A program made the translations under genes and the position numbers. The notes below the pieces were generated by a model. It worked only from the letters and a program-made list of their open reading frames with translations, searched no databases and was not told the DNA's origin. A DNA stretch of 11,680 bases from SM23-28-2 sp964512285 (GTDB lineage Bacteria > Chloroflexota > Dehalococcoidia > SM23-28-2): positions 1 to 11,680 of the forward strand of contig CAZEJO010000046.1 of the NCBI GenBank assembly GCA_964512285.1, read 5' to 3'. This document shows, one piece after another, positions 1-6,553 of this stretch (positions are counted from its first letter, which is position 1; every line of letters begins with the position of its first letter).

Positions 1-54
1 CTCGTCGGGCTCATAACCCGAAGGTCGGGGGTTCGAATCCCTCTCCCGCTACCA
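1..54 (+). tRNA. Initiator tRNA-fMet (CAT), 5' end cut off by the window
   Basis: The anticodon arm TCGGG-CTCATAA-CCCGA carries a CAT anticodon, and its three consecutive G:C pairs (GGG/CCC) are the hallmark of bacterial initiator tRNA. The variable loop AGGTC (22-26), a T arm with GGGGG at 27-31, loop TTCGAAT and CCCTC at 39-43, the 3' acceptor strand TCCCGCT (44-50), discriminator A51 and an encoded CCA (52-54) are all visible. The acceptor 5' strand and D arm lie upstream of the window. It delivers formyl-methionine to the P site at start codons. Confidence 0.95.
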
Positions 55-64
55 AGGCAATAAA

Positions 65-102
65 CGTTGCGGGTCGAGATCAAACAGTCGCGGCCCGCAA
101 CG
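65..102 (+). other. Strong hairpin between tRNA-fMet and 5S rRNA
   Basis: CGTTGCGGG (65-73) is perfectly complementary to CCCGCAACG (94-102). The stem extends inward by T74-G93, C75-G92 and G76-C91, giving about 12 bp. No T run follows, so a classical intrinsic terminator is unlikely. Lying between two stable RNAs, it may be a processing signal (RNase III type) for a joint tRNA-5S transcript. The structure is seen in the sequence; the role is inferred. Confidence 0.6.
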
Positions 103-130
103 GTTGCATACCGACCTGCTGAAGTACGGT

Positions 131-249
131 TCCTGGTGGCTAGAGCGAGGTGGAAACACCCGTTCCCATCCCGAACACGGAAGTGAAACGCCTCAGCGCT
201 GACGATACTTGGGGGGCAACCCCCTGTGGAAAATAGGCCGCTGCCAGGG
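131..249 (+). rRNA. rrf: 5S ribosomal RNA
   Basis: The region has the typical 5S layout. Closing helix I pairs CCTGGTGG near 132-139 with CTGCCAGG at 241-248. The conserved loop B/C stretch reads CCCATCCCGAACACGGAAGTGAAAC (quoted here only as its core, CCCGAACACGGAAGTGAAAC, at about 170-189). The domain around GGGGGGCAACCCCC at 211-224 is also present. The length of about 119 nt is usual; both ends are good to a few bases. It is a component of the 50S central protuberance. A terminator follows directly. No 23S gene lies immediately upstream; its neighbour is the initiator tRNA. Confidence 0.93.
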
Positions 250-257
250 ACCTTCCC

Positions 258-290
258 AGAGCCCCCCGCAAAGGGGGCTCTTTCCTTTTC
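258..290 (+). terminator. Intrinsic terminator of the tRNA-fMet/5S unit
   Basis: AGAGCCCCC (258-266) pairs perfectly with GGGGGCTCT (273-281), a 9-bp stem with a 6-nt loop, followed by the T-rich run TTTCCTTTTC. It starts 8-9 nt after the 5S 3' end and separates the RNA unit from the rpsA promoter. Confidence 0.9.
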
Positions 291-304
291 CCCAAATTTT
301 CCCC

Positions 305-332
305 TATACTTAAGTCTAAGCTATGCTATAAT
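305..332 (+). promoter_or_regulatory. Extended -10 sigma-70 type promoter for rpsA-clpC
   Basis: TATAAT at 327-332 is a perfect -10 box, preceded by TGC (324-326) to form an extended -10. The best -35 candidate is TATACT at 305-310 (3 of 6 matches, 16-bp spacer), so recognition probably relies on the extended -10. A transcript starting near 339 would have a leader of about 50 nt before the TTG start of rpsA. Confidence 0.75.
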
Positions 333-376
333 GAGATACACGAGAAGCGGCTGCCAGGCTAGCTCTCAATTAGCAC

Positions 377-382
377 GGAGGT
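377..382 (+). promoter_or_regulatory. Ribosome binding site that fixes the TTG start of rpsA
   Basis: GGAGGT at 377-382 is a near-perfect Shine-Dalgarno sequence, 9 nt before TTG at 392. It supports the non-ATG start. The next in-frame ATG (codon 24, at 461) falls after acidic linker sequence and has no comparable site. Confidence 0.8.
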
Positions 383-391
383 ATTCCAAAC

Positions 392-2354
392 TTGGTCACT
401 GACCCGCATCATCCTGTCGGTAGCCCCCCCGCCGAGGCGGGCGACAAGCCCGCCGAGAACATGGAGGACCTGCTAGGGGACGAAGCCCTTGGGCATCCCC
501 AGCTGCGGCGGGGCGACATTATCGAAGGGGTGGTCGTGGGTACCGACCGCGACGGCATCCTGGTCGACATCGGCGCGAAGTCCGAAGGCGTCATCCCTCC
601 CCATGAGATGCAATCCCTACGCCCCGAGGGTGCCGCAGCCCTTGAGACCGGGGACAAGGTTCTCGTCTCCGTCCTTCAGCCGGAAACCCTCGAGGGCCAG
701 ATCATCGTCTCTCTCGATAGGGCCCGCGGCGAGAAGGGCTGGCGTCTCCTCCAGCAATACTACGAGGAGGGCACAACCTTCGAAGGTGAAGTGACCGGCT
801 TCAACAAGGGCGGCCTCCTGGTGGACGTGGAAGGCGTTCATGCTTTCGTACCTCTCTCCCAGTTGGCGGGCGCCCGCTTTGCTCGCCCCTCCGACGAGGC
901 GGGCGAGAAGGGTTTGGCCTCTTGGGTGGGCAAGACCCTTCGCATCAAGGTCATCGAGATCAACCGCCGTCGCAACCGAGTCATTCTCTCGGAGCGAGCG
1001 GCCATGCAGGAGTGGCGGGCCGAGCAAAAGGAGCGCCTCCTGACCGAGCTGCGAGAGGGCGAGATCCAGCGCGGCAAGATCACCAGCATCCGCGAGTTCG
1101 GCATCTTCGTCGATCTGGGTGGCGCTGATGGTCTCGTTCATCTCTCAGAGCTCTCCTGGGACAGAGGCAAATCGCCCGATGAGATGTTCCAGGTGGGTGA
1201 GGAAGTAGATGTCTACATCTTGAAGGTGGACCAGGAGAACAAGAAGATCGCCCTTAGCCTGCGGCGGGCCCAGCCCGAGCAGTGGGAAGGACTTATCGAC
1301 AAGTATGAGGTGGGGCAGATCGTCACCGGCCAGGTGACCAAGCTCGCGCCCTTTGGCGCCTTCGCCCGAATCGAAGGCCCCTTGGAGGGCCTGATCCACA
1401 TATCGGAACTGGTGGATCGGCGTGTGGCTCATCCCCAAGAGGTGGTCAAGGAAGGCGAAACCCTGCCCCTGAAGATCGTCCGCATCGAGCGTCACCGCCA
1501 TCGCCTGGGCCTGAGCCTCAAGCAGGCGCGGTCCCAGGCGGAGGAAATGGGATACACCTTCGATGAGGACGGTAGCCTCCTCGCCCTGCCTGGACAGGAG
1601 CCGGCGCAGCGTCCCCAGGAGGAAATGGCTGCTGCGCTGGATGAGGAGTCGGCGGCTGCTCTGGGAGCTCAGTTGACCCCCGAGATGCGAGAGCAGCTCG
1701 TGGCAGGGATCGCTGAGGAGCCGCTGGCTGAGGAGAGCGAGGAAGCCCCCGAGGAGCCGGTGGCTGAGGAGAGCGAGGAAGCCCCCGAGGAGCCGGTGGC
1801 TGAGGAGAGCGAGGAAGCCCCCGAGGAGCCGGTGGCTGAGGNNNNNNNNNNNNNNNNNNNNNNNNNNNNNNNNNNNNNNNNNNNNNNNNNNNNNNNNNNN
1901 NNNNNNNNNNNNNNNNNNNNNNNNNNNNNNNNNNNNNNNNNCTGAGGAGAGCGAGGAAGCCCCCGAGGAGCCGGTGGCTGAGGAGAGCGAGGAAGCTCCC
2001 GAGGAGCCGGTGGCCGAGGAGAGCGAGGAAGCCCCCGAAGAGCCGGTGGCTGAGGAGAGCGAGGAAGCCCCCGAGGAGCCGGCGGCTGAGGAGAGCGAGG
2101 AAGCCCCCGAGGAGCCGGTGGCTGAGGAGAGCGAAGAGGCTCCTGAGGAGCCGGTGGCTGAGGAGAGCGAGGAAGCCCCCGAGGAGCCGGTGGCTGAGGA
2201 GAGCGAGGAAGCCCCCGAGGAGCCGGTGGCCGAGGAGAGCGAGGAAGCCCCCGAGGAGCCAGAGGCTGAAGAGACCAAGGAAGCCCCTGAGGAGGCAGAG
2301 GATGCTCCTTCAGGGGAGGCAGTGCCTGAAGAAGCGTCAGAGGAGAAAGAGTAA
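392..2354 (+). CDS. rpsA: 30S ribosomal protein S1, four S1 domains plus acidic repeat tail (interrupted by an N gap)
   Basis: RNA-binding protein of the 30S subunit that helps dock mRNA during initiation. Four OB-fold S1 domains are recognisable at residues ~40-110, 127-201, 221-291 and 305-377. The third and fourth are the most canonical (for example REFGIFVDLGGADGLVHLSEL at ~234-254). E. coli S1 has six domains; four-domain forms are usual in several Gram-positive and Chloroflexota lineages. An Ala/Glu-rich linker then leads into a long acidic tail of 12-residue repeats (AEESEEAPEEPV) and ends SEEKE-stop. A run of 100 N (1842-1941) interrupts the repeat and shifts the apparent frame by one base. 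The flanks are both open and become collinear if the true gap is 30+36k bases, so I treat this as one gene with an assembly gap, not a frameshift. The TTG start is supported by GGAGGT. It is probably co-transcribed with clpC, 39 bp downstream. Confidence 0.9.
1727..2300 (+). repeat. 36-bp in-frame tandem repeat encoding the acidic S1 tail
   Basis: The unit encodes AEESEEAPEEPV. Three complete units precede the gap (starting at 1727, 1763 and 1799) plus a partial one at 1835. After the gap there is one unit lacking its first base (1942), then units at 1977, 2013, 2049, 2085, 2121, 2157, 2193 and 2229 and a degenerate one at 2265 (AEETKEAPEEAE). Most units are nearly identical in DNA. The variants are mostly synonymous (the 2121 unit uses GAAGAGGCTCCT; the 1977 unit uses GCTCCC), with V-to-A at the end of the 2049 unit and V-to-E at the end of the 2229 unit. 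This pattern suggests recent expansion with the peptide conserved. Confidence 0.95.
1842..1941. other. Assembly gap of exactly 100 N inside the S1 repeat
   Basis: The run is exactly 100 N, the conventional placeholder for a gap of unknown size. Both edges lie within the same 36-bp repeat: the left edge ends at base 7 of the unit and the right edge begins at base 2. The number of repeat units is therefore unknown. Confidence 0.95.
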
Positions 2355-2393
2355 GGGAAGCCAGCCTGTCGTGGCAGACAGGGAGGCCGAGAC

Positions 2394-4853
2394 ATGGCAG
2401 ACAGATTCGACAAGTTCACCGAGCGGGCGCGCCGCGTCCTGACCCTGGCCCAAGAGGAGGCTCTGCGCTTCAACCATAACTACATCGGCACAGAGCACCT
2501 ACTCCTGGGCTTGGTCAGAGAGGGCGAGGGCGTAGCCGCTAAGGTGTTGGCCAACCTAGGCGTCGAGCTGAACAAAGTACGCTCTGCCGTGGAATTCATC
2601 ATCGGCCGCGGCGACCGTCCTGTCACCGGCGAGATCGGCCTTACCCCACGGGCCAAGAAGGTTATCGAATTGGCGGTGGACGAGGCCCGCCGCCTCGGTC
2701 ACCACTACATCGGCACCGAGCACCTGCTGCTGGGCCTCGTGCGCGAAGGCGAAGGCATCGCCGCTGGCGTGCTGGAGAGCCTCGGGGTCAGCCTGGAGAA
2801 AGTGCGGGCCGAAGTCGTTCGTATCCTTTCTCAGAGCATGCCCCAGACGGCGCCCGGCGGGCGCAGCGTCAGTCGTACCCCCACCGTCGACCAGTTGGGT
2901 ATGGACCTCACTGCCGCTGCTCGTGCTGGCAAGCTCGACCCCGTCATCGGCCGCGAGCGGGAGATAGAGCGGGTCATTCAAATCCTGTCCCGCCGCACCA
3001 AGAACAACCCGGTGCTCATCGGCGAGGCCGGTGTCGGCAAGACGGCCATTGTCGAGGCTTTGGCTCAGCGCATCGCCAAGTCCGAGGTGCCCGACATGCT
3101 CCAGGAGCGTCGCCTGGTCACGCTCGACATAGGCTCTCTGGTGGCTGGCACCAAGTATCGGGGTGAGTTCGAGGAGCGCCTGAAGAAGGTCATCGAAGAG
3201 TTGAAGAGCGCCGGCAACTGCATCCTGTTCATCGATGAGATGCACATGCTGGTGGGCGCTGGCGCAGCCGAAGGCGCGGTCGATGCCGCCAATATTCTCA
3301 AGCCGTCCCTTTCCCGTGGCGAGCTGCAGTGCATCGGCGCTACTACCCTGGACGATTACCGCAAGCACATCGAGAAAGACGCTGCCCTGGAGCGGCGCTT
3401 CCAGCCCATTCTGGTGGAAGAGCCCTCCGTGGAAGAGACCATTAACATCCTGCGAGGCATCAAGGAGCGCTACGAGGAACACCACGGCCTCGTCATCAGT
3501 GACGAGGGCGTGAAGGCGGCAGGCGAGCTGGCAGCTCGCTACGTCCCTGATCGCTTCCTGCCTGACAAGGCCATCGACCTGGTGGACGAGGCAGCCTCCC
3601 GCGTGCGCATCAAGCGCTCCTACGCTCCGCCCTCCCTTCAGGAGGCACTACGTGGGCTGGAGAGCCTCCGCAAGGAGAAAGAGACCGCTATCAGTTCCCA
3701 GCAATATGATTTCGCTGCCGAACTCCGCGAGCGTGAGGTAGAGCTCCAGGAGAAGATCGAGGGCATGGCTCGCGGCTGGCAGACTGAGCGAGATGAGACC
3801 AAGCCTGTGGTTACTGATGAAGACATCTGCGAAGTCGTGAGCATGTGGACGGGCATCCCCGTGACCCGCATTGCCAGCGAGGAGTCGCAACGATTGCTGG
3901 AGATGGAGGATGTCCTTCATGAACGGGTGGTTGGTCAGGACGAGGCCATCCACATCGTGTCCAAGGCCGTACGACGGGCGCGCGCTGGCCTTAAGGACCC
4001 TAAGCGGCCCATCGGCGTGTTCATGTTCCTCGGCCCTACAGGCGTCGGCAAGACCCACCTCGGCCGAGTGCTCGCCGAGTTCATGTTCGGCAGCGAGGAC
4101 TTGATGATTAAGCTGGACATGTCCGAGTTCATGGAGCGCCACAACATCTCGCGCCTCATCGGCGCGCCGCCGGGCTATGTTGGCTACGACGACGCTGGCC
4201 AGCTCACCGACACGGTACGCCGAAAGTCCTACTGCCTCATCCTTTTGGACGAGATCGAGAAGGCACATCCCGAGGTCTTCAATATGCTCCTCCAGATCTT
4301 CGACGATGGTCACCTGACCGATGCCAAGGGGAGACGGGTGGACTTCCGCAACACCATCATCATCATGACCAGCAACGTCGGCTCTGACCTCATCCGCAAG
4401 GAGTCAGCACTGGGCTTCTCCACCAAGACGGATGAGGCCAAGACCTTGGAAGAGCAGCATCGGAAGATGAAGGACAAGGTCCTCATGGCCATGAAGAACG
4501 TCTTCCGACCGGAGTTCGTGAACCGCGTCGACGCCACCGTGGTCTTCCACGCCCTCTCTCGCGGGGACATCCGCAAGATCGTGGAGCTCGAGATACGAGA
4601 GGTCGAGAACCAGCTCACTCTCAAGGGCATCACCCTGGACATGACTGACGCTGCCAAGGATTTCATCGGCGACAAGGGCTTTGACCCGGTCTTCGGCGCT
4701 CGCCCCCTGCGGCGCGTCATCCAGAACGAGGTGGAGGACCGCCTGTCGGAGGCTCTGCTCGAAGGACGCTTCCAGTCCGGCGACACCGTCCGCATCGACG
4801 TCCAGAACGAGGAGATCATCCTCATCAACATGTCGGAGCCAGCCCTGACCTAA
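2394..4853 (+). CDS. clpC: ATP-dependent Clp protease ATPase subunit ClpC
   Basis: Hsp100/AAA+ unfoldase that threads substrates into ClpP. At 819 aa it has the normal length and full architecture. Two Clp N-repeats lie at ~3-70 and ~82-148, each with IGTEHLLLGLVREGEG. In AAA module 1, Walker A GEAGVGKT is at 210-217, Walker B ILFIDE at 277-282 and the arginine-finger region RRF at ~334-336. The middle region carries a UVR-like segment at ~418-456, which marks ClpC rather than ClpA/ClpB. In AAA module 2, Walker A GPTGVGKT is at 547-554 and Walker B LILLDE at 615-620. A LGF tripeptide at 673-675 matches the ClpP-docking loop. The residues after the second P-loop read HLGR, where ELAK/ELSK is more common. 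The ATG at 2394 is preceded by GGGAGG (2381-2386) with 7-nt spacing. Adjacent radA is a conserved neighbour of clpC in Firmicutes. No ctsR or mcsAB genes lie beside it here. Confidence 0.97.
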   Translation: MADRFDKFTERARRVLTLAQEEALRFNHNYIGTEHLLLGLVREGEGVAAKVLANLGVELNKVRSAVEFIIGRGDRPVTGEIGLTPRAKKVIELAVDEARRLGHHYIGTEHLLLGLVREGEGIAAGVLESLGVSLEKVRAEVVRILSQSMPQTAPGGRSVSRTPTVDQLGMDLTAAARAGKLDPVIGREREIERVIQILSRRTKNNPVLIGEAGVGKTAIVEALAQRIAKSEVPDMLQERRLVTLDIGSLVAGTKYRGEFEERLKKVIEELKSAGNCILFIDEMHMLVGAGAAEGAVDAANILKPSLSRGELQCIGATTLDDYRKHIEKDAALERRFQPILVEEPSVEETINILRGIKERYEEHHGLVISDEGVKAAGELAARYVPDRFLPDKAIDLVDEAASRVRIKRSYAPPSLQEALRGLESLRKEKETAISSQQYDFAAELREREVELQEKIEGMARGWQTERDETKPVVTDEDICEVVSMWTGIPVTRIASEESQRLLEMEDVLHERVVGQDEAIHIVSKAVRRARAGLKDPKRPIGVFMFLGPTGVGKTHLGRVLAEFMFGSEDLMIKLDMSEFMERHNISRLIGAPPGYVGYDDAGQLTDTVRRKSYCLILLDEIEKAHPEVFNMLLQIFDDGHLTDAKGRRVDFRNTIIIMTSNVGSDLIRKESALGFSTKTDEAKTLEEQHRKMKDKVLMAMKNVFRPEFVNRVDATVVFHALSRGDIRKIVELEIREVENQLTLKGITLDMTDAAKDFIGDKGFDPVFGARPLRRVIQNEVEDRLSEALLEGRFQSGDTVRIDVQNEEIILINMSEPALT

Positions 4854-4880
4854 GGGCTATTCGCCAAGAACGAACGACAG

Positions 4881-4904
4881 GGGGAAGTTGGGAACAGCTT
4901 CCCT
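4881..4904 (+). terminator. Terminator-like hairpin after clpC, overlapping the radA promoter
   Basis: GGGAAGTTG (4882-4890) pairs with CAGCTTCCC (4895-4903), a 9-bp stem with one G-T pair, closed by a GGAA tetraloop of the GNRA type. G4881-T4904 adds a wobble pair. Only CTTT follows, so it would be a weak intrinsic terminator for clpC. The predicted -35 box of radA lies inside it. Confidence 0.5.
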
Positions 4905-4916
4905 CTTTGCTATAAT
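4888..4916 (+). promoter_or_regulatory. Sigma-70 type promoter for radA with extended -10
   Basis: TTGGGA (4888-4893, 4 of 6 matches to TTGACA), a 17-bp spacer and a perfect TATAAT (4911-4916), preceded by TGC (4908-4910). The TGCTATAAT core is identical to the one upstream of rpsA. Transcription from about 4923 would give a leader of ~160 nt before the radA start at 5085. In that leader I see a directly repeated GCGCGGCC and no clear riboswitch or leader peptide. Confidence 0.75.
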
Positions 4917-5071
4917 GGCCCAAACCCGATGACAAGGGCGATGTGAGTACCCTCAGCCTCGGCGCGGCCACAGCGCGGCCCCGAATGGGTCTTGTGCCCT
5001 TCGTGGCTATTCCTGCCATCTTCCCCCTTGGTGGCCGATTTCTTTGGCGATCAGGACTTCGTTTCACCTAC

Positions 5072-5076
5072 GAGGG
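5072..5076 (+). promoter_or_regulatory. Ribosome binding site selecting the radA start at 5085
   Basis: GAGGG at 5072-5076 lies 8 nt before ATG 5085. The upstream in-frame TTG at 4992 has no Shine-Dalgarno sequence and would add 31 residues that do not look like a RadA N-terminus. Confidence 0.7.
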
Positions 5077-5084
5077 TCCGTCAG

Positions 5085-6440
5085 ATGACTAACGTCCGAA
5101 AGTCCCGAACGGTCTTCATCTGTCAGGAGTGTGGGCACGAGAGCCCCAAATGGCTGGGCCGTTGCCCCGAATGCCAGACCTGGAACAGCTTCATGGAGGG
5201 GGTTGAGCGCCAGGGCGCAGGCGTGGCGCCGGTAGCGGCTCCTGTCGAGATATGCGAGCTGGCGGACGAGGAGCTGGCCCGCCTGGTCATCGACCTGCCG
5301 GAGTTCAATCGTGTCCTCGGAGGCGGCATCGTCCCCGGCTCGCTGATCCTGGTGGGCGGTGACCCCGGCATCGGCAAGTCGACGCTCATGCTGCAGGCAG
5401 CCGTCTTGGCGGCGAGAGACCAGCGGCGGGTGCTTTACATCTCCGCCGAGGAGTCGGCCCAGCAGCTTAAGATGCGCGCCCGGCGGCTCACCGCAGCCGG
5501 CGAGGGCGTCTTCCTCCTCAGCGAGACCAACCTGGATGGCGCCCTCCAAGAGGCCGACTCCCTCCATCTCTCCCTCATGGTGGTCGATTCCATCCAGACC
5601 GTCTACACAGCGGCGGCGCCTTCCCCGCCCGGCAGCATCGGCCAGCTACGTGAGTGCACGATGCGCCTCATGAACTGGGCCAAGAGCGGGGGCGTGCCCA
5701 CCTGCATCGTCGGCCACGTCACCAAAGAGGGTGACATCGCTGGGCCGCGCCTCTTGGAGCACATCGTCGACGTGGTGCTCTACCTGGAGGGCGAGCGCTT
5801 CAGCAGCTATCGCCTGCTGCGTGGCGTGAAGAACCGCTTCGGCTCCACCAACGAGGTCGGCGTCTTCGAGATGACCGGCGAGGGCCTGATAGGCGTTGAG
5901 AACCCCTCCGAGGTCTTCTTGGCCGAGCGTGCCGAGGAGGCCGTGGGCTCGGTGGTGGTGCCCAACCTGAAGGGCAGCCGCCCTCTCCTGGTGGAGGTGC
6001 AGGCTCTCACCAGCCCCACTATGCTTGCCACCCCCCGTCGTACCGCTAACGGCCTCGACTTCAATCGTCTGGTGTTGGTCTGCGCCGTCCTCACCAAGCG
6101 GGCGGGCCTGGCCCTGGGTGGCCAGGATATCATCGCCAACGTGGTGGGAGGCCTGCGGGTGCACGAGCCGGCGGCCGATCTGGGCCTCGCCCTGGCCATC
6201 GCCTCTAGCTATCGCGACGCTGCCCTGCCCCGCGACCTGGTGGCCATCGGCGAGGTGGGTCTTTCGGGGGAACTGCGCTCCGTCAGCCAGATGGAGCGCC
6301 GCCTGGCCGAGGCCGAGCGCCTGGGCTTCGCCCGCTGTCTGCTGCCTCAGGCGGCCGTGCGCCGAGGCGCGTCGGCCAGCGGCATGCAGCTTCTTCCCGC
6401 CGCCAGCCTGCGCGAGGCCATCCGCTTGGCCTTCGCCTAG
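5085..6440 (+). CDS. radA: DNA repair protein RadA (Sms), branch-migration ATPase
   Basis: RecA-related DnaB-type translocase that drives branch migration of recombination intermediates. From ATG 5085 it is 451 aa, the usual RadA length. An N-terminal C4 zinc finger uses Cys13, 16, 27 and 30 (CQECGHES...RCPEC). Walker A is GGDPGIGKST at 91-100 and Walker B is LMVVDS at ~164-169. The RadA signature KNRFG is at 249-253. The C-terminal third (~290-451) is the Lon-like P domain, which in RadA serves as a scaffold rather than a protease. The gene follows clpC by 231 bp and appears to have its own promoter. Its last 20 codons are duplicated exactly at 7663-7724. The final residues LREAIRLAFA are typical of an intact RadA end, so this copy appears complete. 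Confidence 0.96.
   Translation: MTNVRKSRTVFICQECGHESPKWLGRCPECQTWNSFMEGVERQGAGVAPVAAPVEICELADEELARLVIDLPEFNRVLGGGIVPGSLILVGGDPGIGKSTLMLQAAVLAARDQRRVLYISAEESAQQLKMRARRLTAAGEGVFLLSETNLDGALQEADSLHLSLMVVDSIQTVYTAAAPSPPGSIGQLRECTMRLMNWAKSGGVPTCIVGHVTKEGDIAGPRLLEHIVDVVLYLEGERFSSYRLLRGVKNRFGSTNEVGVFEMTGEGLIGVENPSEVFLAERAEEAVGSVVVPNLKGSRPLLVEVQALTSPTMLATPRRTANGLDFNRLVLVCAVLTKRAGLALGGQDIIANVVGGLRVHEPAADLGLALAIASSYRDAALPRDLVAIGEVGLSGELRSVSQMERRLAEAERLGFARCLLPQAAVRRGASASGMQLLPAASLREAIRLAFA
6377..6438 (+). repeat. 62-bp perfect direct repeat, copy 1 (3' end of radA)
   Basis: Bases 6377-6438 are identical to 7663-7724 (constant offset 1286). The repeat covers the last base of codon 431, codons 432-451 and the first base of the stop. 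Identity ends there: radA reads TAG and the second copy TGA. Upstream of 6377 the two sequences are unrelated. Confidence 0.95.
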
Positions 6441-6477
6441 AGCCTCCGGAAGCCTGTCCGCTGCCTCACCTGTTCCC

Positions 6478-6506
6478 TTGCCTACTCTTGTGCCCGCGAG
6501 TAGGAT
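6478..6506 (+). promoter_or_regulatory. Possible promoter of the lipoprotein gene with an embedded inverted repeat
   Basis: TTGCCT (6478-6483) and TAGGAT (6501-6506) each match the consensus at 4 of 6 positions with an ideal 17-bp spacer. Between and across them lies the perfect inverted repeat CCTACTC (6481-6487) / GAGTAGG (6498-6504) with a 10-bp centre, a placement suited to a repressor operator. No T run follows, so a radA terminator is less likely. The inverted repeat is certain; the promoter is tentative. Confidence 0.4.
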
Positions 6507-6540
6507 GGGGACGGCGCAAGTTGAACGCGAACAGCGACTA

Positions 6541-6546
6541 TGGAGG
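6541..6546 (+). promoter_or_regulatory. Ribosome binding site selecting the lipoprotein start at 6554
   Basis: TGGAGG lies 7 nt before ATG 6554. The resulting N-terminus is a proper lipoprotein signal peptide, unlike the longer in-frame reading from TTG 6488, which would place 22 mostly polar and basic residues before it. Confidence 0.75.
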
Positions 6547-6553
6547 CAACACA

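Noticed and set aside
1727..2300. CRISPR array
   Set aside because: The 36-bp units are contiguous, in frame and without spacers, so they are a coding tandem repeat.
1942..2354. Separate small acidic-repeat gene starting at GTG 1974
   Set aside because: It is the C-terminal part of rpsA, split only by the arbitrary N-gap length.
1145..2473. Long minus-strand open frame opposite rpsA (Ser/Gly-rich repeats)
   Set aside because: It is the complement of the acidic repeat and of conserved S1 domains; low complexity and no start context.
4992..5084. Upstream TTG start adding 31 residues to RadA
   Set aside because: No ribosome binding site, and RadA proteins normally begin a few residues before the zinc finger; ATG 5085 has GAGGG at good spacing.
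6488..6553. Upstream TTG start of the lipoprotein
   Set aside because: It would bury the signal peptide behind 22 mostly polar and basic residues; ATG 6554 has TGGAGG and a proper lipobox distance.
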